Below, in pieces: positions 1 through 6,236 of a stretch of DNA of 15,859 bases. The stretch comes from Nitrospirota bacterium (GTDB taxonomy: Bacteria; Nitrospirota_A; Leptospirillia; Leptospirillales; Leptospirillaceae). Under the pieces are notes generated by a model that was not told where the DNA came from, made no database searches, and saw nothing but the letters and a program-made list of their open reading frames with translations. Every line of letters starts with the position of its first letter. Position 1 is the first letter of the stretch. The stretch is taken from positions 1-15,859 of the forward strand of contig JAKCCY010000055.1 in the NCBI GenBank assembly GCA_021838765.1. Reading direction: 5' to 3'. A program made the position numbers and the translations under genes.

Positions 1-56
1 AGAGCCCTGGACTGTTCCTTCGTTGTTGTCAGTTTGACTTTAAGCGTTTTATTCAT
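1..56 (-). CDS. Probable IS200/IS605-type TnpB (OrfB) protein, N-terminal fragment at window edge
   Basis: An ATG at 56-54 opens a frame that runs off the left edge, giving 19 visible residues: MNKTLKVKLTTTKEQSRAL. The pattern K-T-x-K-x-K-L followed three residues later by K-E-Q and then x3-L is the usual start of IS200/IS605 OrfB (TnpB) RNA-guided nuclease proteins, with the expected spacing between 'KL' and 'EQ'. I see no good ribosome binding site, which is common for tnpB. A bulged hairpin 66-100 bases upstream (122-155) fits the subterminal hairpins of these elements. With so few residues this is a pattern call, not proof; any small protein with a similar start would look the same. Confidence 0.5.
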   Translation of the reverse strand, partial: MNKTLKVKLTTTKEQSRA

Positions 57-121
57 GTTTCTATTTTATTTAATATTCGTTTTGTTATCAACCATCCAAC
101 AGAAAGGAATATCGCATTCCT

Positions 122-155
122 CCCATCTCTTGGCTGATAAAACCCCAAGAGAGGG
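122..155. repeat. Bulged inverted repeat (hairpin)
   Basis: CCC-A-TCTCTTGG (122-133) pairs with CCAAGAGA-GGG (145-155), leaving A125 unpaired and an 11-base loop. Neither strand has a T-run straight after it, which argues against an ordinary intrinsic terminator. Position upstream of the TnpB-like start suggests a transposon-end hairpin. Confidence 0.6.
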
Positions 156-194
156 TATCCTGCGATAAACTGATGAAAGAAGGTTGAAGACCAC

Positions 195-226
195 AAAAAA
201 TGACTCTGGCCCCCCAACTTGCCAGA
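195..226 (-). terminator. Intrinsic terminator after hemN
   Basis: On the minus strand TCTGGC (226-221) and GCCAGA (210-205) form a 6-bp G+C-rich stem with a 10-base G-rich loop, followed four bases later by six T (200-195). It begins 43 bases after the hemN stop and would end the cbiX-hemE-hemN transcript. A competing stem CCCCAA/TTGGGG (236-231 with 217-212) overlaps it. Confidence 0.6.
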
Positions 227-268
227 TCTATTGGGGAACCAGAGCATATCAACTCAGGATCCCAGTGC

Positions 269-1669
269 TCAAAGAGTTCGAGAAAACAGCGGACCCTTTG
301 CCACAACATTGAGATATCGGTCAAAGGTCATTGCAATATTGCGCATGAAGATTCTTCCCGTTGTCGTCAGAACAATCTTCTCAGGGGTGATATTCAAAAG
401 ACCGTCCTGCCGGAACCGCTCAAGATCCCCAATCTCTTTTTTGAAATACTGGTCAAAATCCTTGCCAAATGGATCAAGAACGTTCTTGCGATTAATCTCC
501 AGATCACACATGATTCGGGTAATAACCTGACGTCGCATCTCGTCGTCCTGGGAAAGCCGATAGCCACGATGCACAGGGATCTCCCCTGCCATAACGGCTT
601 TTTGATACTCAGGCAGACTTTTCAGGTTTTGTGAATAAACATCACCGACCATACTGATAGCGGTTACACCCATTCCGACGAGGTCTGCTTCGGCCTTTGT
701 TGTATAACCCTGGAAGTTCCTGTAAAGAGAGTATTCTTTCTGGGCACGGGTCAGCTCATCATCGGGCTTCGCAAAATGGTCCATTCCGATAACAACATAC
801 CCTGCCCCGGTCAGTCGATCGAGGATCATCGACATCAAGGCAAATTTGACTTCGGGGGAAGGCAAATCCTGCTCCTTGATCAGTACCATATGTTTTTTCA
901 ACCATGGAACATGTGCATAATTAAAAATGGCGATCCGGTCCGGCGACATACGGATAACCTGATCAAGCGTCCGGGCAAAGCCTTCTACCGTCTGGAAAGG
1001 CAATCCGTAAATAAGATCGATATTGATCCCGTTGAAGCCTAACTTGCGGCATTCATTAAAAACTCCCTCCGTGAGCTCTACCGACTGGATTCTGTTGACC
1101 GCCAACTGGACCTTGGGGTCAAAATCCTGAACCCCCATACTGATCCGGTTAACTCCCAACTCCCTGATAGAAGCAAGATATTCATTCGATGCGTGCCTGG
1201 GATCGATTTCAACGGAAATTTCTCCCTGGGAGTAGTCAACATCAAACCATTTGTTAATATGGGAAAAGAGAAGACGGTTCTGGGGAGGGGTTAAGTTTGA
1301 AGGCGAGCCACCGCCAAAATGAAGTTGAACAACTTTCCGTTTTTTGGAATACAAGGGTCCGACAAGAGCCATTTCCGATGCCAGAAGGTCAATATAATCG
1401 GCTGTTTTGCCCCTGTCCCTCGATATAATAACGCTACATCCGCAAAAATAGCAGAGGCTGTCGCAAAATGGCAGATGAAAATAGAGAGACAAGGGCTTAT
1501 CTATTTTTTTCGATTGCCCCCGCCTGATGGCATCCTTGTAATCTTCTGCCGTAAAATCCGTAGACCAGACCGGAGCTGTTGGGTAACTCGTATAACGAGG
1601 ACCTGCCACATCATATTTTTTCAGAAGTTCCTGGCTGACTTTTACATCAGCCATCATATTCGGAGTCAT
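269..1669 (-). CDS. hemN: Oxygen-independent coproporphyrinogen III oxidase HemN
   Basis: A 466-residue cytoplasmic radical SAM enzyme that oxidatively decarboxylates two propionates of coproporphyrinogen III to give protoporphyrinogen IX without oxygen. The [4Fe-4S]-binding motif is C69-x3-C73-x2-C76, with the extra Cys78 typical of true HemN ('CGC'), preceded by 'YFHLPFC'. The N-terminal 'YDVAGPRYTSYPTAP' and the 'QLHFGGGSPSNLTPPQ' segment are also HemN hallmarks and separate it from HemW-like proteins. Length matches the family (E. coli about 457). The ATG at 1669 is preceded by GAGG at six-base spacing, which supports this start. It is the last gene of a cbiX-hemE-hemN operon, 49 bases after hemE, and is followed by an intrinsic terminator. 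Confidence 0.96.
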   Translation of the reverse strand: MTPNMMADVKVSQELLKKYDVAGPRYTSYPTAPVWSTDFTAEDYKDAIRRGQSKKIDKPLSLYFHLPFCDSLCYFCGCSVIISRDRGKTADYIDLLASEMALVGPLYSKKRKVVQLHFGGGSPSNLTPPQNRLLFSHINKWFDVDYSQGEISVEIDPRHASNEYLASIRELGVNRISMGVQDFDPKVQLAVNRIQSVELTEGVFNECRKLGFNGINIDLIYGLPFQTVEGFARTLDQVIRMSPDRIAIFNYAHVPWLKKHMVLIKEQDLPSPEVKFALMSMILDRLTGAGYVVIGMDHFAKPDDELTRAQKEYSLYRNFQGYTTKAEADLVGMGVTAISMVGDVYSQNLKSLPEYQKAVMAGEIPVHRGYRLSQDDEMRRQVITRIMCDLEINRKNVLDPFGKDFDQYFKKEIGDLERFRQDGLLNITPEKIVLTTTGRIFMRNIAMTFDRYLNVVAKGPLFSRTL

Positions 1670-1718
1670 TCATATCCTCATCAAAGTCGGAAAATTCGCC
1701 CAAAAATGGCATTTGAGT

Positions 1719-2753
1719 TCAGGATTCCTGAACCAGTTTAACAAGATACTGCGCCATCGAAACAGATGTTTCAGGAAGAATTCCATGGCCCAGATTAAAA
1801 ATATACCCCTTGCGTCCTTTCATTTCAGACAGGATTCTGTCTACCTCTTTTTTGAGAGCCTCAGGAGTTCCCAGAAGACTGACCGGATCGAGATTTCCCT
1901 GGATTCCCCTTCCCTCCGGAATGATACTCCTGACCGCAGGGAGCGATACTCTCCAGTCCACCGAGATCACATCAGTACCGGCATGAAGCATGTCAGGAAG
2001 CAGTGAACAACTTCCGTTGACATACAACAAGGAAGGGATACCCCGCCCAGAAAGGGCCTGAACAATCTTTTGCGTATAGGGAAGGGCAAATTCACGATAG
2101 TGGACAGGATTCAGGGATCCGGCCCATGTATCAAAAAGCTGGTAGGCATGTATACCGGCATCAATCTGCATCCCCAGATAATCAATGACTGTTTTTGTTG
2201 CTCGTTCAAGCAAAAGATGCAGTGTTTCCGGATCCTGAAACATCATTTTCTTGACCCGACTGAAATCCTTTGAAATTTCACCCTCAACCATATAAGTTGC
2301 CAACGTAAAAGGTGAACCAGAAAAACCAATCAACGGAATGCGGCCATCAATTCTCCGGTTCGACTCATTGATCGCCTTCGCAACAAATCCGGTTTTCTCA
2401 AGAGGATCCGGAGAACAAAGAGCCTCTACGTCTTTACGTGTTCGAACCGGTAAAGGAAAAGACGGACCTTTTTTTTCGGAAAAGATCAACTCAAGTCCCA
2501 TCGCCTCCACCGGAACCAAAATATCCGAAAAAATAATGGCTACATCAATTCCCAACATATCAACGGGAAGAAGTGTTGCCGAAGCGGCAAGGTCGGGAGT
2601 TTTGCAGAGGTTGAGGAACGTCGTGTTTTTTCTGAGAGCCTGATATTCTGGCATGTAACGCCCAGCCTGGCGCATGATCCAGATGGGTGGACGCGGAGTC
2701 TCTTCACCCCGGCAGGCTCTTAAGAAAAGGTCGTTCTTTACTGAAGGGCGCAT
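1719..2753 (-). CDS. hemE: Uroporphyrinogen decarboxylase HemE
   Basis: A 344-residue soluble enzyme that removes four acetate carboxyls from uroporphyrinogen III to give coproporphyrinogen III, the substrate of the next gene product, HemN. The family signature 'WIMRQAGRYMPEYQ' is at residues 25-38, the catalytic Asp lies in 'IIFSD' (residue 77), and 'GFSGSPFTLATYMVEG' and 'QLFDTWAG' carry the other active-site regions. Length is normal. The ATG at 2753 has a GAGAGG box directly upstream. It lies 34 bases after the CbiX-type chelatase gene and 49 bases before hemN, so the three are very likely cotranscribed. I see no truncation or missing key residue. Confidence 0.97.
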   Translation of the reverse strand: MRPSVKNDLFLRACRGEETPRPPIWIMRQAGRYMPEYQALRKNTTFLNLCKTPDLAASATLLPVDMLGIDVAIIFSDILVPVEAMGLELIFSEKKGPSFPLPVRTRKDVEALCSPDPLEKTGFVAKAINESNRRIDGRIPLIGFSGSPFTLATYMVEGEISKDFSRVKKMMFQDPETLHLLLERATKTVIDYLGMQIDAGIHAYQLFDTWAGSLNPVHYREFALPYTQKIVQALSGRGIPSLLYVNGSCSLLPDMLHAGTDVISVDWRVSLPAVRSIIPEGRGIQGNLDPVSLLGTPEALKKEVDRILSEMKGRKGYIFNLGHGILPETSVSMAQYLVKLVQES

Positions 2754-2787
2754 TTTTTTCCTCTCGGGCTTGATGCTTCTTTCTCAG

Positions 2788-3672
2788 TCAATGATTATCG
2801 CCAGCGCTGCCATAAACTGCCGTTACAATCGGCCATCTTGGCATGGGGGTGCGCCCCAGGTGAAGCAGGCGTTTTATCCTTTTTGCCATATGGGACAGAA
2901 GGATTGGATGATCTCCGAAGGCAGGAGTGACGAGAACTTCCCCTTGATATCCCGTTTTCTCCTGAAACAAACTGGCCTGATGGCGAATCCTGTCCATGAG
3001 GACCCCTTCAAACAAAAACACCGGAACGATGATCAACCGATCGAAGTCGGTCTTCATCTCCGACATGACGGAAGACAACCGTGGCTCCGTCACCCCGATG
3101 AATGTGACTTGGGGGTCAGCCCCTCCCCTTCGTTCCCACAAACGCCGGGCTTGATAGTACAGGGAAGCATTCGCATTGGCATCCAGACTTCCCCTGCCAA
3201 CAAGAACAAGGTGATCCTTCTTGTCTTTTTCAGGCGGAGGAATGATCTCGAGAAGAACATCAACGAGGACCTGATCCGTTCCCAGAGCCCACTCACGAAT
3301 CACAGTCAGACCGGGAAAAAGTTTTTTTGCTTCCGATATATAAGAAGGAACATCACTTTTGGAATGACCCGCATCGAAAAGAAGATAGGGAACCATGGCA
3401 ATGCCAGCCGTCCGGGGAGAGGAGTCCCTGATTGAGTCCAAAACAGAAGGAGAGGCATGTTCGATGAACCCCTGCCTCAGGTCAATCTCGGAAGGCACCA
3501 TCTTTGACAACATGGAAAAAGTCTGCCGGAAATGGATATTACCCTTCTCCTCGGGACTTCCATGCGCAACGATCAGGACAACCCAATCCCTTTTTGAGAG
3601 GTCCGAAGAAACAGGATCGGGCAGAGATTGCTCTTCTGAAGGAGAACTCATTTTTGAATGGTGTTCAGTCAT
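2788..3672 (-). CDS. Two-domain CbiX/SirB-type sirohydrochlorin chelatase-like protein
   Basis: A 294-residue soluble protein with two tandem CbiX-like domains. The first has 'VAHGSPEEKGN' (His37) and 'PYLLFDAGHSKSDVP' (His103), the two metal-handling histidines of the CbiX/SirB/HemH fold. The second has 'LVGRGSLDANAN' (about 157-168) and 'VPVFLFEG', where both histidines are lost, as in long CbiX proteins with one active half. Known members insert Co2+ or Fe2+ into sirohydrochlorin. Here the gene leads hemE and hemN, the position where a haem ferrochelatase might be expected, so its substrate is open. The frame is open further upstream to a TTG at 3720, but a near-consensus promoter sits inside that stretch, so I place the start at the ATG at 3672; 3651 is another candidate. 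Confidence 0.85.
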   Translation of the reverse strand: MTEHHSKMSSPSEEQSLPDPVSSDLSKRDWVVLIVAHGSPEEKGNIHFRQTFSMLSKMVPSEIDLRQGFIEHASPSVLDSIRDSSPRTAGIAMVPYLLFDAGHSKSDVPSYISEAKKLFPGLTVIREWALGTDQVLVDVLLEIIPPPEKDKKDHLVLVGRGSLDANANASLYYQARRLWERRGGADPQVTFIGVTEPRLSSVMSEMKTDFDRLIIVPVFLFEGVLMDRIRHQASLFQEKTGYQGEVLVTPAFGDHPILLSHMAKRIKRLLHLGRTPMPRWPIVTAVYGSAGDNH

Positions 3673-3707
3673 GAAAAGATTATAGGGTTGGCTTAAAAGA
3701 AGGTCAA
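3673..3707 (-). promoter_or_regulatory. Near-consensus sigma-70 promoter of the cbiX-hemE-hemN operon, possibly leaderless
   Basis: On the minus strand a -35 TTGACC (3707-3702), a 17-base spacer and a perfect -10 TATAAT (3684-3679) are followed by CTTTTC and then the ATG of the cbiX-like gene at 3672. Usual spacing would put transcript position +1 on the A of that ATG, giving a leaderless mRNA. The promoter comes straight after the terminator of the upstream operon (3719-3745). Confidence 0.75.
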
Positions 3708-3718
3708 TAAATCCGAAC

Positions 3719-3745
3719 AAAAAAGCATGGAAGCGCTCTTTCCGC
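3719..3745 (-). terminator. Intrinsic terminator after the hpnA-to-cruF-like operon
   Basis: Directly after the TAA at 3748-3746, the minus strand has GC-GGAA (3745-3740), a 7-base loop, TTCC-(AT)-GC (3732-3725), and six T (3724-3719). The stem is short but G+C-closed, and the position between two operons fits. Confidence 0.6.
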
Positions 3746-4570
3746 TTAGTGACTGAACAGGTTCCCGGACTTTTTTTTCACGAAAAAGAGCATCAAGAAC
3801 AAAATCAGGAGCACAATCAAGTCTGATGCGCACAGGAAGTACTCCTCAAGGTACAAAGCGATCCCGAAATTGAACAAGTAAACAGAGAGCCAAAGGAACG
3901 ATGGGCCCCAGCAGTCGATGGGTGAATAACTCCGGGAAGAATTTTTGTCGACATCCAGAAGAGGTGTCAGGCGTCCCAAAGCACGCCACAAAAACAGGAT
4001 TATTCCACCCAGAACCGCCCATCCGGCGAAATTTGCCAACGGGACACCGAAATAAATTCCACCTTGTGGGTAGTAATAGATTTGTCCCAAAAACCATCTG
4101 TTTCCCCTGAGAGAAACGGGATCGATCACCATGTCAACACCAAAAAACATAAGGTCGGACAACAAAAAAAGAGGCCATGTAATCTTTAGGGGCTGTTGCA
4201 GGACTTCGCCCACAGACACTCCCCAAACACGGGAAACAATGCCAAGACTTCCAACCATCAAAAAGGAAAAAGAGAGAAAGTCCATGAAAGGGAGGTGCCC
4301 GACCCATAGCTCTTTGGCACGGGTTGTCGGCAAATAGGTGTAATGGCCAAAAGGGAACCAGCCATTTGGAAGCGAAGAGCTCCATTCACAAAAATAACTG
4401 GCCGCAAAAGAGGTGAGGAATCGAAGACCTGCCCCCCTCTTTCCGACTTGGCGGGAAAGGAGCCAAAAGCCCAAAAAAAGGAAAAAAAAGACATACCATC
4501 TGAAAAGAAGTGTCTTGAAAAAGAGAAGAATCAAGAAAACCTCATCAACTTCTGGAAACCAGAAAGACAC
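3746..4570 (-). CDS. CruF/DUF422-type carotenoid-synthesis membrane protein
   Basis: A 274-residue polytopic inner-membrane protein (about seven hydrophobic segments) of the 'carotenoid biosynthesis protein' family (Pfam Caroten_synth, DUF422). Members include CruF and bisanhydrobacterioruberin hydratase, which add water to the end double bond of acyclic carotenoids. Family landmarks: Glu62, 'FGHYTY' (74-79), Asp146 and 'DPV' (150-152), Trp159, 'YYYPQGGIYFGVPLANFAGW' (165-184). The frame starts with a GTG at 4570 lacking a clear ribosome site and overlapping the upstream gene by 26 bases; a TTG at 4534 has GAGG at five-base spacing and may be the true start (262 residues). It closes a hopanoid operon and no other carotenoid gene is visible, so a hopanoid or other triterpenoid substrate is possible but unproven. 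Confidence 0.75.
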   Translation of the reverse strand: MSFWFPEVDEVFLILLFFKTLLFRWYVFFFLFLGFWLLSRQVGKRGAGLRFLTSFAASYFCEWSSSLPNGWFPFGHYTYLPTTRAKELWVGHLPFMDFLSFSFLMVGSLGIVSRVWGVSVGEVLQQPLKITWPLFLLSDLMFFGVDMVIDPVSLRGNRWFLGQIYYYPQGGIYFGVPLANFAGWAVLGGIILFLWRALGRLTPLLDVDKNSSRSYSPIDCWGPSFLWLSVYLFNFGIALYLEEYFLCASDLIVLLILFLMLFFVKKKSGNLFSH

Positions 4571-4934
4571 CCGAAGTAATCAGTAAAATTCCCACCCACC
4601 TCCTGAAGGAAACATGTTCCTTCAGGAAGATCCTGGCCATGAACGCAGTCAGCACATAACCGAAACCTGTCATTGGAATCACCAGACTCACAGGAAGGCG
4701 CTGAAGAAATCCCAGAAGCATGATGTAATAGATTGCCTGGAGGACAACGCCTGACCAGACCCATGGGTTTAAAGCTGTTCCCCTGAAACGTTCTCCTGGG
4801 GCTTCTCCCGAATCTTTTCTGGACTGTCTCATCCCCTTTGACAGGAGAATGAAACCCAGATGTTCAAGGATCAGGGCCACCAAAAAACCTGAATAAAAAG
4901 TCCATTCCCCGATAGAGGTGATCGGTCCGTTCAA
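4545..4934 (-). CDS. Small four-helix DMT/SMR-like membrane protein (EamA/ArnE-F type)
   Basis: A 129-residue inner-membrane protein with four hydrophobic helices (about 10-36, 61-86, 87-105, 111-128). Helix 1 carries Glu24 in 'ALILEHLGFILL', like the membrane-buried Glu of small multidrug resistance proteins, and the end 'LKEHVSFRRWVGILLITSG' is typical of EamA-like proteins. Relatives include ArnE/ArnF, which move lipid-linked aminoarabinose across the membrane. The frame is open to 5150, but that part lies inside hpnI and is not membrane-like. I choose the TTG at 4934, which has GAGG at five-base spacing and starts eight bases after the hpnI stop, so translation is probably coupled. Next to a hopanoid glycosyltransferase it could flip a lipid substrate; this is inference. 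Confidence 0.7.
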   Translation of the reverse strand: MNGPITSIGEWTFYSGFLVALILEHLGFILLSKGMRQSRKDSGEAPGERFRGTALNPWVWSGVVLQAIYYIMLLGFLQRLPVSLVIPMTGFGYVLTAFMARIFLKEHVSFRRWVGILLITSGVFLVSRS

Positions 4935-4941
4935 TTTTGCC

Positions 4942-6195
4942 TCACGAAAAAGGATGCTGCTGCTTTTGAGGTTTTGTGGATTGATCCAGCTCCAGCAGGC
5001 CGCCTCCCTTTTGAACAGAAAAACGTCTTCCTCTCCAGACAATCTGATGACCATAGCTTGCAAAATAAAGGGCCAGAGACAGGATTTCCCTGAACAACAG
5101 AAGATACATCCGGCTCCATGGGATCGGTCTCGATACAAATCGTTTGGCAATATCGGAAAGAATCAGCAAATGCAACGACCAGATAAGGAGTGCGGAAAAC
5201 GCAGATAAAGCATACCCGCTCGCCTCAAACAGAACCCCCGAACCCAAAAGGAAGGGAAAGGGCCTCAAGAGGATGGAAAAGGCATATCCAAGAGGACGAC
5301 AGCTTCGATAGGTAATAACCCACCTTCTCTCCTGCTCCCAGAAGGAAAGAAGGCTCTGGTCAGGGATCTGGGCATCAACGATATATTCTGAAAGGACAAT
5401 ACGATACCCCTCCCTGATCATTCCCTGCGCCAGATGAAAATCATCCGCCAGGAGATCCCGGATCGGTGCGAATCCTCCCATTTTTTCAAGGGCATCCCTG
5501 CGCATCAGCATTGTAGGACCATAGGCAAAATCAACCGGAGCAAGCGCTTTTGCCAAGAGTCCCTGGGGGATCGCCTCTGTATTCAACATGACAGAGGCGA
5601 TCTGGCTCGTTCCGGATCCCGAGGGATTCCCCCGCTGGAAGCAGGTCACCATACCAATCGATGGATCCTCATGGGCCTCCCGGACGATCGACTTCAGATA
5701 ATCTCGCCCAACCCTGATATCACTGTCATTTAAAAGAATGTAGGGCTCATTGGAAAATGCGTTCTGCTCCATGAGCAAAAACACATTACTGATCTTGCGG
5801 TTGGCCCCTCTCGGACCATCGACGACCTTGAGGGATACACGATCCGGAGCAAGAGAACACATTTCTTTAATGAGTGGCAGAACGGGATCGTTTGAAGAAC
5901 TGACAACAAAGACAATAGAAAAGCTGGGATAGTCCTGATGTATAAGCGAGAGAAAATTTTCACGAGCGCCCACATCCAGGCCGGCGACCGGCTTGACCAT
6001 CAATACCTGAGGCCATGTGGGAGGATCAGGAAGAATTTTTTTCTTGAAATGACGATGGCCTGACCACCAGGCCAGACCATCGAACAGCAAACCAAGCCCC
6101 CCGACAGCGAGGAGCAATACAGAGAGATCAAGAACAGATACTGGCAATTTGGGCTCCGGGCTGAGCACAGAGCCATAAACAGCACCAAGGCCCAA
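4942..6195 (-). CDS. hpnI: Hopanoid-associated glycosyltransferase HpnI
   Basis: A membrane-bound family-2-like glycosyltransferase related to ceramide glucosyltransferases. Known HpnI adds N-acetylglucosamine to bacteriohopanetetrol, the first step to glucosamine- and cyclitol-ether hopanoids. An N-terminal helix (about 19-45) is followed by the catalytic domain with 'MVKPVAGLD' (66-74), the metal-binding 'DSD' (157-159), 'LADDF' (249-253) and Q288-x2-R291-W292, then two or three C-terminal helices (about 303-390). The frame begins with a TTG at 6195, 41 bases after hpnJ, without a clear ribosome site; a second TTG at 6147 follows GGAG at six-base spacing and may be the real start (401 residues). 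The partner deacetylase HpnK is not in the window. HpnI is a secure family call; the sugar is inferred. Confidence 0.9.
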   Translation of the reverse strand: MGLGAVYGSVLSPEPKLPVSVLDLSVLLLAVGGLGLLFDGLAWWSGHRHFKKKILPDPPTWPQVLMVKPVAGLDVGARENFLSLIHQDYPSFSIVFVVSSSNDPVLPLIKEMCSLAPDRVSLKVVDGPRGANRKISNVFLLMEQNAFSNEPYILLNDSDIRVGRDYLKSIVREAHEDPSIGMVTCFQRGNPSGSGTSQIASVMLNTEAIPQGLLAKALAPVDFAYGPTMLMRRDALEKMGGFAPIRDLLADDFHLAQGMIREGYRIVLSEYIVDAQIPDQSLLSFWEQERRWVITYRSCRPLGYAFSILLRPFPFLLGSGVLFEASGYALSAFSALLIWSLHLLILSDIAKRFVSRPIPWSRMYLLLFREILSLALYFASYGHQIVWRGRRFSVQKGGGLLELDQSTKPQKQQHPFS

Positions 6196-6236
6196 CCGTT
6201 TCAGATGCTGCTACGACAAACTTAACCCCAGAGAGT

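Larger units (their letters stand above)
1..170 (-). mobile_element. Probable left end of an IS200/IS605-family element (right part outside window)
   Basis: The stretch holds the putative tnpB start (56-54), an A+T-rich leader, and two hairpins just upstream: GGAAT-5 nt-ATTCC at 106-120, and a longer one at 122-155 with an 8-bp perfect stem (TCTCTTGG/CCAAGAGA), one unpaired A and three further C-G pairs. IS200/IS605 transposases recognise imperfect subterminal hairpins with an extrahelical base. A TTTAT tetramer/pentamer on the minus strand around 166-170 could be the cleavage/target site, but that boundary is a guess. The terminator of hemN (195-226) lies outside the proposed end, so the insertion would be downstream of the haem operon and harmless to it. 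Confidence 0.4.

Noticed and set aside
88..324. Minus-strand open frame of 78 codons after hemN
   Set aside because: Overlaps the hemN end in another frame and runs through the terminator and the transposon-like hairpin; no ribosome site.
200..634. Plus-strand open frame of 144 codons
   Set aside because: Opposite the hemN 3' end and terminator; no motif or ribosome site.
2674..3435. Plus-strand open frame of 253 codons
   Set aside because: Lies antisense to hemE and the cbiX-like gene, both strongly recognised; its translation shows no family motif or ribosome site.
4935..5150. N-terminal extension of the SMR-like frame
   Set aside because: This part lies inside the hpnI 3' end in another frame and is Cys/Ser-rich and not membrane-like; the TTG at 4934 with GAGG is a better start.
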